Shown here: piece by piece, positions 21,799 through 32,089 of the stretch
Numbering within the stretch: the first letter of the stretch is position 1
How the letters are laid out: each line of letters begins with the position of its first letter
Assembly (NCBI GenBank): GCA_024637155.1
Contig: JAGXFR010000041.1
Span: forward strand, 1-64,000
Length of the DNA: 64,000 bases
DNA from: Burkholderiaceae bacterium
GTDB taxonomy: Bacteria; Pseudomonadota; Gammaproteobacteria; Burkholderiales; Burkholderiaceae_E
Direction: 5' to 3'
Program-made: the position numbers and the translations under genes
The notes under the pieces: model-generated
Told to the model about the DNA's origin: nothing
Database searches by the model: none
What the model saw: the letters and a program-made list of their open reading frames with translations, nothing else

Positions 21799-22842
21799 CT
21801 AGCGTCCCAGCCAAGCCGCGATCGTCAGCATCGCGAACAGCCCGATCCACAGCACCACCGAGCGCCAGACCAGTCCGACCGCACTGCTGAGGCTCGAGGT
21901 GTCCGGGTCGCTTCCGTGCCATTCGAAGGCGCCGCCGCTCTGGGCCCAGCGCGCCTCGAGTTCCGGGTCGGCGATGCGCATGCCGAGCGCGCCGCCGCCC
22001 ACGGCAATCAGCATCGCCCGCTGGTCCCCGCCGGTGCCGGCCGCCACCGCGCCGCGCCAGCAATAGATCGCGTCCTCGAAGTTGCCGACCACCGCGAAGC
22101 CGGCCGCGCTGAGGCGCACCGGAATCCAGTCGACCCACCCGTACATCCGGCGCGCGAAACCACCGTAGCTCAACGAAGCCATTGCGGACGCCGGCAGTTC
22201 CGCGCGGGCCGTCGCCGAGGGCTCTTCCTCGGGGCCCGCCCCGTCCGGCTCCTCGCCATCGACCGAATCGGCCGCCCAGTGTCGCGCCAGCATTTCGCAC
22301 AGGCGATAGAGCACGGGGCCCGCCACGCCCGGGAGCAGCACGTACCAGAACAGCGGGCCGAACACGTGGCGTTGCGAGGCGACCAGTGCGTGTGCAATGG
22401 CCCGCCGACAGATTTCGCCCACGCCCAGTTCGATGGCCTGTCCGGATTGTTCCTCGGCGCCGTCGTCGCGCACGCTCCCGGTCCATCGCTCGAGCGTCGC
22501 GTGCGCCGTGGCGAGGTCGCCCGCGGCGAGCGCGATCCGGATCTCGGTGAACGCGTGGCTGAACTGGCGGAAACCCACCGTGTAATAGAGCACCGCGACA
22601 TGGAGCACGAACACCGCCAGCGGATGGATCGCGGCCGCCAGCCATTGCGCGATCAGCACCAGGCCGAGCACGATCGCGACCACGAAGAACCAGCCGACGA
22701 AGCCCTGGTAGTCGCGCCCGGCATCGGTCATCTGGCGCAGCGAGCGCGCGAGTGCCGCGGCGGCGCGATAGACGCGGTTGCTTCGGCGCAGCGGCCGGCC
22801 CTGCTCGATGAGCAGCGCGAAGATCAGTGCGATGAAACCCAT
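21799..22842 (-). CDS. CobD/CbiB family protein (AmpE-like membrane protein)
   Basis: 347 residues with membrane helices near 1-15, 50-90, 165-180 and at the C-terminus. Segments RRMYGWVDWIPVRLSAAGFAVVGNFEDA match the CobD/CbiB fold (adenosylcobinamide-phosphate synthase), which is shared by AmpE-type proteins. No cobalamin gene is nearby, and in related bacteria this gene sits by the rpsP-rplS block regardless of B12 synthesis, so a role in cobalamin is doubtful. AGGGAG precedes ATG 22842. Confidence 0.75.
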   Translation of the reverse strand: MGFIALIFALLIEQGRPLRRSNRVYRAAAALARSLRQMTDAGRDYQGFVGWFFVVAIVLGLVLIAQWLAAAIHPLAVFVLHVAVLYYTVGFRQFSHAFTEIRIALAAGDLATAHATLERWTGSVRDDGAEEQSGQAIELGVGEICRRAIAHALVASQRHVFGPLFWYVLLPGVAGPVLYRLCEMLARHWAADSVDGEEPDGAGPEEEPSATARAELPASAMASLSYGGFARRMYGWVDWIPVRLSAAGFAVVGNFEDAIYCWRGAVAAGTGGDQRAMLIAVGGGALGMRIADPELEARWAQSGGAFEWHGSDPDTSSLSSAVGLVWRSVVLWIGLFAMLTIAAWLGR

Positions 22843-22875
22843 GGTCGTCTCCCTTCGTACGCGTCGCGAACCGCC

Positions 22876-23610
22876 TCAGTCGGCGCTCAGGAACCGGTAG
22901 AGATTGCGCAGCATCGCCGCGGTCGCCCCCCAGATGAAATACTCCCGCTGCGCCACAGACGCAGAATACGGGATAGAGAAGAATGTGCGTTCCGCGGCAT
23001 CGATGATGATCCGCCGGCGCTGGTGGTTGCGCGGATCCATCAGGAATCCCAGCGGCACTTCGAATACCTCGGCGACCTCATCCGGATCCGGGTGCAGCGT
23101 GAAGCCGGGCGTCACCAGTCCGATGACCGGAGTGACCCGATAGCCGGTGATGGTGTGGTACTCGGGAAGCACGCCGACGATCTCGATGCGCTCGGCCCCC
23201 AGACCGATCTCCTCCTGCGTTTCGCGCAGTGCCGTGCCCGCCGCGTCGCGATCCTCCGGCTCGGCGCGCCCGCCGGGAAACGCAATCTGCCCCGAGTGGT
23301 GGCGCAGATGATCGGTGCGCTGCGTGAGCAGCAGCGTCGGGCCGGATGCGTGCACGACCACGGGCATCAGCACGGCCGCGGGGCGGGCATCCGCTTGAAT
23401 CAGGCGGGCGCGATCGCCCCGCATCTCGGGCTGCCAGAACGGCGGCACGCGAAAGCGCGCGCGCAGCGCGTCGGGCGTGAGCCGTGGCGCCTCGACGGCG
23501 GCAAGCGAGTCGCAGTGCTCCTCGACCGGGACCTGCCGCGGATCGAAGCTCGGAACGAGCGGGCGTTCCGGAAACGCAGAAGGCGCCCGTGGGCGCCTTC
23601 CTTGGGTCAC
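22876..23610 (-). CDS. NUDIX hydrolase, CoA pyrophosphatase type
   Basis: 244 residues. The NUDIX box is complete: [18 protein letters not shown] then TQEEIGL, with [21 protein letters not shown] before it, the pattern of NudL-type CoA pyrophosphatases. The only usable start is GTG 23610, which overlaps the rplS stop as GTGA. The next in-frame ATG would remove the FDPRQVP segment that relatives have. A 22-bp palindrome (23579-23600) therefore lies inside the first codons. Confidence 0.86.
   Translation of the reverse strand: MTQGRRPRAPSAFPERPLVPSFDPRQVPVEEHCDSLAAVEAPRLTPDALRARFRVPPFWQPEMRGDRARLIQADARPAAVLMPVVVHASGPTLLLTQRTDHLRHHSGQIAFPGGRAEPEDRDAAGTALRETQEEIGLGAERIEIVGVLPEYHTITGYRVTPVIGLVTPGFTLHPDPDEVAEVFEVPLGFLMDPRNHQRRRIIIDAAERTFFSIPYSASVAQREYFIWGATAAMLRNLYRFLSAD
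23579..23600. other. Perfect 10-bp hairpin just after rplS, inside the NUDIX start
   Basis: GAAGGCGCCC and its exact complement are separated by 2 bp. It begins 6 nt after the rplS stop on the minus strand. There is no T run behind it (TGCGTTTCC), so it is at best a weak terminator; it may stabilise the rplS mRNA end or control translation of the NUDIX gene. Confidence 0.6.
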
Positions 23611-23987
23611 GCCTTGGGCGCGGAGTTCCTGCGGCCGGGCAGCTTTTCCTTGATCCGCGCCGACTTGCCGGAACGATCGCGCAGGTAGTAGAGCTTCGCG
23701 CGGCGCACGTCACCCCTGCGCTTGACCTCGATCGAGGCGATCAGCGGCGAATGGAGCTGGAAGGTGCGCTCGACGCCCTCGCCCGAGGAAATCTTGCGCA
23801 CGATGAACGAGGAGTTCAGCCCGCGGTTGCGCTTGGCGATCACCACGCCCTCGTACGCCTGGACGCGCTTGCGCGCACCTTCGACGACGCTGACGCTCAC
23901 GATCACGGTGTCACCGGGCGCGAATTCCGGGATCACCTTGCCCAGCCGGGCGATTTCCTGCTCTTCGAGTTCTTGCATCAGATCCAT
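23607..23987 (-). CDS. rplS: Ribosomal protein bL19
   Basis: 126 residues. [28 protein letters not shown] at the start and [25 protein letters not shown] at the end are characteristic. It sits at the 30S-50S interface. ATG 23987 is chosen over an earlier in-frame ATG because GGGAG is correctly placed. Third gene downstream of rpsP. Confidence 0.97.
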   Translation of the reverse strand: MDLMQELEEQEIARLGKVIPEFAPGDTVIVSVSVVEGARKRVQAYEGVVIAKRNRGLNSSFIVRKISSGEGVERTFQLHSPLIASIEVKRRGDVRRAKLYYLRDRSGKSARIKEKLPGRRNSAPKA

Positions 23988-24104
23988 GACAACTCCCAAT
24001 GCCATCATGCCGCGGGACTTCGGGACGATTGATTTGGCGCCCGGGCAGAGGATGGATGCTGCCGACTTGCCCGCGAGAGCGGGAAAATGCGGCAAAGCGC
24101 TAGA

Positions 24105-24890
24105 TTATAGCTGATTCCGGGCCGCCAGCAGCCCCGCAAGAACGCGCTCATCCGCGGCGTCCAGCCGGCCGCAGGCGCGGGCCGCGGCGATCAATTCGGG
24201 CCGCCGCTCCAGCGTGGTCTCGAGGGCGCGGTCACGCCGCCAGCGCGCGATGCGGGCGTGGTGTCCCGAGAGCAGCACCTCGGGCACCCGCTCGCCGTCG
24301 AGGACCTCGGGCCGGGTGTAGTGCGGACAGTCGAGCAGTCCGTCGGAGAACGAATCGCAGGCGACCGACTCGGGATCATTGGTCGCGCCCGGCAGATGGC
24401 GCACGACCGCGTCGATGAGCATCATCGCCGGGAGTTCTCCACCGGAAACGACGAAGTCGCCGACGGCGATCTCCTCATCGACGGCGCGTTCGATCAGGCG
24501 CTGGTCGATCGCCTCGTAGCGCCCCGCGATCAGGGTCAGCGCCGGCAGCGCGGCGAGTTCGAGGACGCGCTCGTGGGTGAGCGCCCGGCCCTGCGGCGAA
24601 AGGTAGATCACGGGTCCCGGGGTGGCGCCCTGCTCGGCGCGGGCGGCGGCGATTGCAGCCAGCAGCGGCTCTGCCATCATCACCATGCCAGGGCCCCCGC
24701 CGTAGGGACGGTCGTCCACGGTGCGGTGCGGATCCGAAACAAAGTCCCGCGGGTTCCACAATCCGAGCGTCCAGAGGCCGCGGGACAGCGCGCGCGAGGT
24801 GATTCCGTGGCGCGCGATCGCGTCGAACATCTCGGGGAACAGCGTGATCGCGTCGACGCGCAGCCCGCTGGGCGAAACCGGGGATTCCAC
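24105..24890 (-). CDS. trmD: tRNA (guanine-N1-)-methyltransferase
   Basis: 261 residues. It methylates G37 of tRNAs that read CNN codons and prevents +1 frameshifts. It is a SPOUT enzyme with a trefoil knot: [47 protein letters not shown] and the late [10 protein letters not shown] with the catalytic Asp. The start is GTG with no clear ribosome site; a start a few codons later would also give a full domain. Confidence 0.96.
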   Translation of the reverse strand: MESPVSPSGLRVDAITLFPEMFDAIARHGITSRALSRGLWTLGLWNPRDFVSDPHRTVDDRPYGGGPGMVMMAEPLLAAIAAARAEQGATPGPVIYLSPQGRALTHERVLELAALPALTLIAGRYEAIDQRLIERAVDEEIAVGDFVVSGGELPAMMLIDAVVRHLPGATNDPESVACDSFSDGLLDCPHYTRPEVLDGERVPEVLLSGHHARIARWRRDRALETTLERRPELIAAARACGRLDAADERVLAGLLAARNQL

Positions 24891-24905
24891 GGAAATGCGC
24901 GCCGG

Positions 24906-25553
24906 CTACCAGTCGCGCTGCCAGTCGCTGACGATGCGGCGCTGCGCCAGGTCGACCGAGACGATGTAGGCGGCGACGAAGGGAATCAGCATTTCGCCCG
25001 CGTCGTCGACGACGTGCAGGATCGCGTGGGCCCCATGATCGTCCACCGCTGTGACCGACCCGAGCGGCGCCCCGTCCGGCGACATGACGCTGCACCCGAC
25101 CAGGTCGACCCAGTAGTACTCGTCGGGCGCGATGGCCGGGAACTCGGCGCGGGACAGGTAAACCACGGCACCCTTGAACGAGAGCGCCGCATCGCGATCG
25201 TCGCAGCCGGGAAGGTGTGCGACCAGCGAAGTGCCCTGGGTGCGAATCGCGCTGAGCTCGCAGATGCGCGGCGGCGTGCCCTGCGGATGCTCGATCCAGC
25301 AGCGGCGCGCACCGCACAGCACCGAATCCGGGGCGGGTTCATGCGACGCGAGACGGATCCAGCCCTGCACGCCGTAGGCGTCGGTGATGCGGGCAACCTC
25401 GACGAGGTCGCCCGGAACGGTTTCGCTGGTTTGCGGCGCCGCGGTTGCGGGCGCCGAAGAGACGGGTCCATTCCGGTTGGCTGCCGCGGGCGTGCGCCGC
25501 GGCGAGCGGGCCGGACCGGAGCTCGGCCGACGGGGCGGCGAGCCCGCGTTCAC
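24906..25553 (-). CDS. rimM: Ribosome maturation factor RimM
   Basis: 215 residues. The N-terminal RimM domain (VEVARITDAYGVQGWIRL) is followed by the PRC-barrel (YYWVDLVGCSV ... MLIPFVAAYIVSVDL). It assists 16S rRNA 3'-domain and S19 assembly. GTG 25553 has GAGG 6 nt upstream and lies 7 nt after rpsP. This gives about 45 extra residues, rich in Pro, Ala and Ser, ahead of the usual start; they look disordered. Confidence 0.93.
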   Translation of the reverse strand: MNAGSPPRRPSSGPARSPRRTPAAANRNGPVSSAPATAAPQTSETVPGDLVEVARITDAYGVQGWIRLASHEPAPDSVLCGARRCWIEHPQGTPPRICELSAIRTQGTSLVAHLPGCDDRDAALSFKGAVVYLSRAEFPAIAPDEYYWVDLVGCSVMSPDGAPLGSVTAVDDHGAHAILHVVDDAGEMLIPFVAAYIVSVDLAQRRIVSDWQRDW

Positions 25554-25560
25554 GGCGACC

Positions 25561-25815
25561 TCAGGCCGCCGCTTTCCTGGCAGCCTGATCGAGCAGGCGG
25601 CCGACGGTGTCCGAGACCTGCGCTCCACGTTCCTTCCAGAACGCGATGCGATCGAGCGACACGACCAGTTCCTGCTCGCCACCAGTGGCGATCGGGTTGA
25701 AGTAGCCGAGCCGCTCGAGAAAGCGGCCGTCGCGACGGTTCTGCTTGTCGGTGGCAACGATGTTGTAGAACGGGCGCTTCTTGGCCCCGCCACGGGACAG
25801 GCGGATGACGACCAT
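25561..25815 (-). CDS. rpsP: Ribosomal protein bS16
   Basis: 84 residues starting [20 protein letters not shown], the unmistakable S16 signature, with NPIATGGE and the Ala/Lys-rich end. First gene of rpsP-rimM-trmD-rplS-NUDIX. AGGA precedes ATG 25815. Confidence 0.98.
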   Translation of the reverse strand: MVVIRLSRGGAKKRPFYNIVATDKQNRRDGRFLERLGYFNPIATGGEQELVVSLDRIAFWKERGAQVSDTVGRLLDQAARKAAA

Positions 25816-25876
25816 GGGTTCTTTTCCTATTGGATGACAGTGCAAGCTGCGCGACGCGCGCAGCGGTGAACTGCTC

Positions 25877-25906
25877 ATTATACGGGGCGACGCCCCTCTA
25901 CGGCAA
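25877..25906 (-). promoter_or_regulatory. Promoter of the rpsP operon
   Basis: Minus strand: -35 TTGCCG (25901-25906), an 18-bp spacer and a perfect -10 TATAAT (25877-25882), start near 25869. The spacer contains the inverted repeat GGGGC-GTC-GCCCC. Confidence 0.8.
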
Positions 25907-25951
25907 CCGGCAGGCGCGCGCCGGCAGGCGCGCGCGCCGATCGGGGCGGCG

Positions 25952-27778
25952 CTAGCCGAACTGCTCCTCATCGAGCGCCAGCACGCCGGCCGCCCCGGCG
26001 ACGACCGCCGTGCGCAGCCCCGGCGCCTGGGTGAGGATGTGATCGGCGTAGAAGCGCGCCGTCGCGATCTTGGCGGCGAGGAACGAAACATCCGCATCCG
26101 CCTGCTGGCACTGCGCGTCGGCGGCGAGCGCCGCGCGGGCCATCTGCCAGCCGCCCAGCACGATCCCGGCCAGCCGCAGGTAGGGAACACTGCCGGCGAA
26201 CACCGCACGCACATCGTCGCGAAACTGCGCGAGCACGAAGGCGACAACCTCCTCGAGCGCGACCCGACCGGCAGTGAGCTGCGCCCGGATCTCGGCGAAG
26301 TGCTCGCCCTCGCGCGCGCCGAGCGCTTCCTCCGTTGCGCGGATCGCAGCGATCAGCGACCCCGCCACGGCGCCGCCGTCGCGCACCGTCTTGCGCCCGA
26401 TCAGGTCGTTTGCCTGGATCGCGGTCGTACCCTCGTAGATCGGCAGGATGCGCGCGTCGCGGTAGTGCTGCGCGGCGCCCGTCTCCTCGACGAAACCCAT
26501 GCCGCCGTGCACCTGAATGCCGAGCGAGGCGATCTCGACGGCGAACTCAGTCGACCAGCCCTTGATGATCGGCACCAGGTACTCATAGAGCCCCTGGTTG
26601 CGCTCGCGCTCCCCGGCCTCGGCCGCGTGCATCGCGGCGTCGCTGAGCGCGGCGGCGTAATAGGCCAGCGCGCGCATCGCTTCGGTGCCGGCCTTCATCG
26701 TCATCAGCATCCGGCGCACGTCGGGGTGGTGGATGATGGTCACGGCTCCCGGCGAACCGGCCACGTCGCGCGACTGGGTGCGCTCGCGCGCAAAGGCGAG
26801 CGCCAGCTGGTAGGCGCGTTCGCTGACCGCGACCCCCTGCAGGCCGACCGCGAAGCGCGCCGCGTTCATCATCACGAACATGTGCTCGAGCCCGCGGTTT
26901 TCCTTCCCGATCAGGTGGCCGATCGCACCGGCGAGCGCTTCCCCCGAGTCTCCGACCGGGAACTTGCCGTCGCCAAAGAGCAGCACGGCGGTCGGGCTCG
27001 CCTTGATGCCGAGCTTGTGCTCGATCGACGGACACCAGACATCGTTGCGCGCGCCCAGCGCGCCATCCGCACCGACCAGGAATTTCGGAACGACGAACAG
27101 CGAAATGCCCTTGACCCCGGGTGGTGCGCCCTCGATGCGCGCGAGCACCAGATGAACGATGTTCTCGGCCAGGTCGTGCTCGCCGTAGGTGATGAAGATC
27201 TTCTCGCCGAAGATCCGGTAGCTGCCGTCCGCCTGCGGCACGGCGCGGGTGCGCACCACTGCCAGGTCGGAGCCGGCCTGCGACTCCGTCAGGTTCATCG
27301 AGCCGGTCCACTTGCCCGCAACCATGTTGGGCACATAGGTCTGCTGCTGCTCGGGCGAACCCGCGACCATCAGCGCCTCGATCGCGCCGTCGGTGAGCAG
27401 CGGGGCAAGCGCGAAGGACATGTTCGCCGCGTGGACCATCTCCATGCACGGCGTGGCAATCAGCTTGGCGAGCCCGCCGCCGCCGTACTCGGTCGGGTGC
27501 TGCACACCCTGCCAGCCGGCCGCGCCGAACTGCTCGAAGGCACTGCGAAAGCCCGGCGAGGTCGTGACGACCCCGTCGGCCAGGGTCGCGGGCGCCTGGT
27601 CGCCGGCGTGGTTCAGCGGCGCGATCACCTCGGCGTTGAACCGGTCGCACTCCTCGAGCACGGCCTGCGCGGTCTCGAGGTTCGAGTCCTCGAGGCCGGG
27701 GAGCGCGGCGATCGCCTCGATCCCGGCGATGTGCTCGACGGCAAACAGCATGTCCTTCAGGGGTGCGCGATACGACAT
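25952..27778 (-). CDS. Acyl-CoA dehydrogenase (large, ~600-residue type)
   Basis: 608 residues. FAD-dependent alpha,beta-dehydrogenation of an acyl-CoA, with electrons passed to ETF. Seen: [44 protein letters not shown] and the C-terminal [33 protein letters not shown]-type segment (here [10 protein letters not shown] ... [12 protein letters not shown]) that holds the active-site region. The extended C-terminus places it with the FadE-like/DUF acyl-CoA dehydrogenases of Burkholderiales. GGAGG precedes ATG 27778. It follows etfB-etfA and very likely shares their transcript. Confidence 0.93.
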   Translation of the reverse strand: MSYRAPLKDMLFAVEHIAGIEAIAALPGLEDSNLETAQAVLEECDRFNAEVIAPLNHAGDQAPATLADGVVTTSPGFRSAFEQFGAAGWQGVQHPTEYGGGGLAKLIATPCMEMVHAANMSFALAPLLTDGAIEALMVAGSPEQQQTYVPNMVAGKWTGSMNLTESQAGSDLAVVRTRAVPQADGSYRIFGEKIFITYGEHDLAENIVHLVLARIEGAPPGVKGISLFVVPKFLVGADGALGARNDVWCPSIEHKLGIKASPTAVLLFGDGKFPVGDSGEALAGAIGHLIGKENRGLEHMFVMMNAARFAVGLQGVAVSERAYQLALAFARERTQSRDVAGSPGAVTIIHHPDVRRMLMTMKAGTEAMRALAYYAAALSDAAMHAAEAGERERNQGLYEYLVPIIKGWSTEFAVEIASLGIQVHGGMGFVEETGAAQHYRDARILPIYEGTTAIQANDLIGRKTVRDGGAVAGSLIAAIRATEEALGAREGEHFAEIRAQLTAGRVALEEVVAFVLAQFRDDVRAVFAGSVPYLRLAGIVLGGWQMARAALAADAQCQQADADVSFLAAKIATARFYADHILTQAPGLRTAVVAGAAGVLALDEEQFG

Positions 27779-27836
27779 TCCTGCCTCCGGGTTCGTAGCG
27801 CCGTTCTGCGTCGGCTTGAGCGCGGGCTGCGCTGCG

Positions 27837-27858
27837 CCGCGGCGGTTCCCCGCCGCGG
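27837..27858. other. GC-rich stem-loop between etfA and the acyl-CoA dehydrogenase gene
   Basis: CCGCGGCGG and its complement CCGCCGCGG with a TTCC loop form a perfect 9-bp stem in the 92-nt gap. No T run follows, so it is more likely an mRNA processing or stabilising stem than a terminator. Confidence 0.5.
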
Positions 27859-27870
27859 GCGCATATCCGC

Positions 27871-28806
27871 TTACTTCAGCGCGTTGATCAACTCCGGCAC
27901 CGCCTGGTGCAGGTCCGCGACCAGGCCGTAATCGGCGACGCCGAAGATGGGCGATTCCTCGTCCTTGTTGATCGCGACGATCACCTTGCTGTCCTTCATC
28001 CCGGCGAGGTGCTGAATCGCTCCCGAGATGCCGATCGCGATGTAGAGCTGCGGCGCAACGATCTTGCCGGTCTGGCCGACCTGCCAGTCGTTCGGTGCGT
28101 AACCCGCGTCGACCGCCGCCCGGGAGGCGCCGAGCGCCGCGCCCAGGAGGTCGGCGAGCGGCTCGAGCATCTTCTTGAAGTTCTCCTCGGACCCGACGCC
28201 GCGGCCGCCGGCGACCACCACCTTGGCCCCGGCGAGTTCCGGACGATCGCTCTTGGCGATCTCGCGCCCGACGAACTTCGCCAGACCGGTGTCGGCCACC
28301 GCTTCCAGCGCTTCCACCTTGGCGGAGCCGCCCGTGGACGCCACCGCGTCGAATCCGGTGGTGCGCACGGTGATCACCTTGACCGGATCACCCGACTGGA
28401 CCGTCGCGTCCGCGTTGCCGGCATAGATCGGACGCACGAAGGTGTCGGCCGACTCGACCGACGTGATTTCCGAGATCTGCGCCACATCGAGCCGCGCTGC
28501 GACGCGCGGTGCGACGTTCTTGCCGAATGCGGTCGCCGGCGCGAGGATGTGGCTGTAGCCCTCTGCGATCGCGAGCACCTGCTCGGCAAGGTTTTCCGCG
28601 AGGTGATTGCCCAGGTGCGGCGCATCGGCGACGCGCACCCGCGCGACCCCGGCGATCTGCGCGGCAGCCTGCGCGGCAGCGGCGCAGTTCGCGCCGGCCA
28701 CCAGCACATCGATGTCGCCACCGATGGCCACCGCGGCGGCGATCGTGTTGAGCGTGCTCGGCTTGAGCGTTTCGTTGTCGTGTTCAGCGATGACGAGGGA
28801 TGTCAT
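27871..28806 (-). CDS. etfA: Electron transfer flavoprotein subunit alpha
   Basis: 311 residues. The C-terminal FAD domain has the family signature LYIAIGISGAIQHLAGMKDSK, with VVAGGRGVGS and the VDAGYAPNDWQVGQTGKIV stretch before it. With EtfB it carries electrons from acyl-CoA dehydrogenases to ETF-quinone oxidoreductase. It starts 15 nt after etfB. Confidence 0.97.
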   Translation of the reverse strand: MTSLVIAEHDNETLKPSTLNTIAAAVAIGGDIDVLVAGANCAAAAQAAAQIAGVARVRVADAPHLGNHLAENLAEQVLAIAEGYSHILAPATAFGKNVAPRVAARLDVAQISEITSVESADTFVRPIYAGNADATVQSGDPVKVITVRTTGFDAVASTGGSAKVEALEAVADTGLAKFVGREIAKSDRPELAGAKVVVAGGRGVGSEENFKKMLEPLADLLGAALGASRAAVDAGYAPNDWQVGQTGKIVAPQLYIAIGISGAIQHLAGMKDSKVIVAINKDEESPIFGVADYGLVADLHQAVPELINALK

Positions 28807-28821
28807 GTCATGGACCCTTGT

Positions 28822-29571
28822 TCAGATGACCTTGGCTTCGTTGCGCAGCTTCTCGACCAGAGCCGCCACGTCGGCGACCTTGATGCCGGCCTTGCGGGCC
28901 GGCGGCGGCGTGACCTTCAGTGTCTTGAGGCGCGGCGTGACCTCGACCCCGAGTTCCTCGGGCTTCAAGACGTCGAGCTGCTTCTTCTTCGCCTTCATGA
29001 TGTTCGGAAGCGTCACGTAGCGCGGCTCATTGAGCCGCAGATCCGCGGTGATCACGGCCGGCAGCTTCACGGCGATGGTCTCGAACCCACCGTCGATCTC
29101 GCGCGTCACCGTGGCGGTGCCGTCGGCGACCTCGACCGCCGACGCGAACGCGGCCTGTCCCATCCCGGCGAGCGCGGCCAGCATCTGGCCGGTCTGGTTG
29201 GCGTCGTCGTCGATCGCCTGCTTCCCGAGGATGATGAGCTGCGGCTCTTCCCGATCGACCACCGCCTTGAGCAGCTTGGCGACCGCGAGCGGCTGGAGTT
29301 CCACGCTGGTCTCCACCAGGATCGCCCGGTCGGCGCCGATCGCCATCGCGGTGCGCAGCGTCTCCTGGCACGAGGGCAGTCCGCAGGAGACGACGATCAC
29401 CTCGGTGGCGACGCCCTTCTCGCGCAGCCGCACCGCCTCCTCGACGGCAATTTCATCAAAGGGATTCATCGACATCTTGACGTTGGCGATGTCGACGCCG
29501 CTCTGGTCGCTCTTGACCCGCACTTTCACGTTGTAGTCGACGACGCGCTTGACCGGAACAATGATCTTCAT
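28822..29571 (-). CDS. etfB: Electron transfer flavoprotein subunit beta
   Basis: 249 residues starting [20 protein letters not shown]. The signature [31 protein letters not shown] and the [16 protein letters not shown] end are present. It binds AMP and forms the heterodimer with EtfA. Head gene of the etfB-etfA-acyl-CoA dehydrogenase unit, divergent from the MarR gene. Confidence 0.97.
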   Translation of the reverse strand: MKIIVPVKRVVDYNVKVRVKSDQSGVDIANVKMSMNPFDEIAVEEAVRLREKGVATEVIVVSCGLPSCQETLRTAMAIGADRAILVETSVELQPLAVAKLLKAVVDREEPQLIILGKQAIDDDANQTGQMLAALAGMGQAAFASAVEVADGTATVTREIDGGFETIAVKLPAVITADLRLNEPRYVTLPNIMKAKKKQLDVLKPEELGVEVTPRLKTLKVTPPPARKAGIKVADVAALVEKLRNEAKVI

Positions 29572-29601
29572 GGACAGACTCGCTGGTAGGTGACCTACGG
29601 A

Positions 29602-29607
29602 ATTATA
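29602..29607 (-). promoter_or_regulatory. Putative -10 element of the etfBA operon
   Basis: Minus-strand TATAAT, 31 nt before etfB. The expected -35 (CCGCGC) is poor, so an activator or an incomplete match is possible. Confidence 0.45.
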
Positions 29608-29665
29608 AGGTTCGCGGGCGGCTCGCGCGGCCCCGGGGCCGCGCCGTGCGCACCGCCCACGACCG

Positions 29666-29683
29666 TGTCAACCATAGTTGACA
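29666..29683. promoter_or_regulatory. 18-bp palindromic operator in the etfB-marR intergenic region
   Basis: TGTCAAC-CATA-GTTGACA, perfect 7-bp arms. Its right arm supplies the -35 hexamer of the promoter below. Two further GTCAAC copies follow at 29697-29702 and 29714-29719. This is the arrangement expected for an autoregulated MarR gene. Confidence 0.7.
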
Positions 29684-29707
29684 TCGCGCAGCGTAGGTCA
29701 ACATAAT
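29678..29707 (+). promoter_or_regulatory. Promoter of the MarR-family regulator
   Basis: -35 TTGACA (29678-29683), an 18-bp spacer, -10 CATAAT (29702-29707), start near 29714, about 62 nt before the ATG. The operator overlaps the -35. Confidence 0.7.
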
Positions 29708-29775
29708 CCGCGTGTCAACCACCGCCGCGTCTGCGCCCCGCCCCGGGGCGCGCGGGCGGTCACCCCGGCGCCGCC

Positions 29776-30201
29776 ATGACGACCGACAACCTCAAGCAAC
29801 TGCTGATCGCCCGCTCCCAGTGGTTCGACCGGGAAATCCAGGCGGGCGTCAGCGCGGGACCGTACGCGTTCCTCACGCCGGGTCAGAGCCGGCTGCTCGC
29901 CCACATGGGGGGGCGCGCGATGACGATGCCGGAACTCGCGCGCCGCCTCGCGATATCGCGCCAGGCGGTGCACAAGACGGTCGGCGAACTCGCCCGTCGC
30001 GGCATCCTGGAAGTGGACGACGACCCCGCGGGCGGGCACGTGAAGCGCGTCGCGTACACCACGCGCGGACGCCAGCTCAACCGGGATGCCGCAAAACTGA
30101 TCGACCAAATCGAGGCCCGACTGGCCGCGCGACTCGGGCGCCAGCGACTCGAGGAACTGCGCGCGCTGCTCGCCGCCGACTGGGACGCCCCGCGGCGCTG
30201 A
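29776..30201 (+). CDS. MarR-family transcriptional regulator
   Basis: 141 residues. The winged helix-turn-helix is at ~45-95 (MTMPELARRLAISRQAVHKTVGELARRG, then the wing DDDPAGGHVKRVAYTTRG). The N- and C-terminal helices would form the dimer interface. Lying between etfBA and an enoyl-CoA hydratase gene, it probably senses an acyl-CoA or related acid and controls these genes, but the ligand is not known. It converges on the hydratase gene with 7 nt between stops. Confidence 0.9.
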   Translation: MTTDNLKQLLIARSQWFDREIQAGVSAGPYAFLTPGQSRLLAHMGGRAMTMPELARRLAISRQAVHKTVGELARRGILEVDDDPAGGHVKRVAYTTRGRQLNRDAAKLIDQIEARLAARLGRQRLEELRALLAADWDAPRR

Positions 30202-30208
30202 GCGCCGC

Positions 30209-31012
30209 TCACCAGTTCGGCTTGCGCTTCTCGATGAAGGCCAGCACGCCTTCCTGCGCCGCATCGTCCATCATGTTGCAGGCCATCGTCTCGCCGGCGA
30301 GCTGATACGCGGCGTCGATCCCCATCTCGAGCTGGCGGTAGAAGAGCTCCTTGCCCATCGCGATGGCCGTCTGCGGCTTGGCGACGATCAATGCCGCGAG
30401 CCGCTCGAGTTCCGCGTCGAGTTGATCGGCAGGCACCACGCGGTTCACCAGGCCCTGCACCTGCGCCTCGTGCGCGTCGATGAACTTCCCGGTGACCAGC
30501 ATCTCGAAGGCCTGCTTGCGCCCGACGTTGCGCGACAGCGCCACCGACGGCGTCGAGCAGAAGAGCCCGAGGTTCACGCCCGAGACGGCGAATTTCGCCG
30601 CGTCGCTCGCCACGGCCAGATCGCACATCGCGACCAGCTGGCAGCCCGCCGCGGTGGCGATGGCGTGTACGCCCGCGATCACGGGCTGGGGCATCGACTG
30701 GACGGTGAGCATCATCTTCGCGCAGCGCGCGAAGAGCCACTTGTAGTACTCGGCCGTGGGCTGCGCGCGCATCTCGCGCAGGTCGTGGCCGGCGCAAAAG
30801 GCCTTGCCGGCGCCGCGCAGCACGACGACGCGCACTGCGGGGTTCACAGCAAGCCGCTCGAGCTCGCCCTGGAGCGCGTCGAGCATCGCCTCGGACAGCG
30901 CGTTGTACTGCGCCGGCCGGTTCATCGTCACGTGCGCGACGCCGTTCTCGATCGCCACCACCACTTCCGGTTCGGGCGTCTGTTGCGCGCTGGGGTCCGG
31001 ATTTGCCGCCAT
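30209..31012 (-). CDS. Enoyl-CoA hydratase/isomerase family protein
   Basis: 267 residues of the crotonase fold. [14 protein letters not shown] holds the oxyanion-hole region. The later segment [28 protein letters not shown] lacks the usual Glu pair in clear form, so it may be a hydratase of the ECHDC3/long-chain subgroup rather than a classical EchA. ATG 31012 has AGGAGGAG 8 nt upstream; an upstream start is less likely. Confidence 0.88.
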   Translation of the reverse strand: MAANPDPSAQQTPEPEVVVAIENGVAHVTMNRPAQYNALSEAMLDALQGELERLAVNPAVRVVVLRGAGKAFCAGHDLREMRAQPTAEYYKWLFARCAKMMLTVQSMPQPVIAGVHAIATAAGCQLVAMCDLAVASDAAKFAVSGVNLGLFCSTPSVALSRNVGRKQAFEMLVTGKFIDAHEAQVQGLVNRVVPADQLDAELERLAALIVAKPQTAIAMGKELFYRQLEMGIDAAYQLAGETMACNMMDDAAQEGVLAFIEKRKPNW

Positions 31013-31165
31013 ATCTGTCTCCTCCTGGCAATGATTGTGCCGATCGTACTCTGATTCATGCCGCACGGCGCCCGCGCCGCGCTCCGGCCGCCGCGACCGG
31101 CGAGTCGTCGACTACACTGCCATGCAGTCGTCGCGCGCCGCGCGCAATATGGGGGTGGACACAGC

Positions 31166-32085
<920 letters not shown>

Positions 32086-32089
<4 letters not shown>

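Noticed and set aside
21799-22842. Cobalamin synthesis gene cobD
   Set aside because: The fold matches, but there is no other cobalamin gene or riboswitch in the window. I kept only the family name.
30209-31012. Short-chain enoyl-CoA hydratase EchA or PaaF
   Set aside because: The two catalytic Glu residues of classical crotonase hydratases are not clearly present, so only the superfamily is called.
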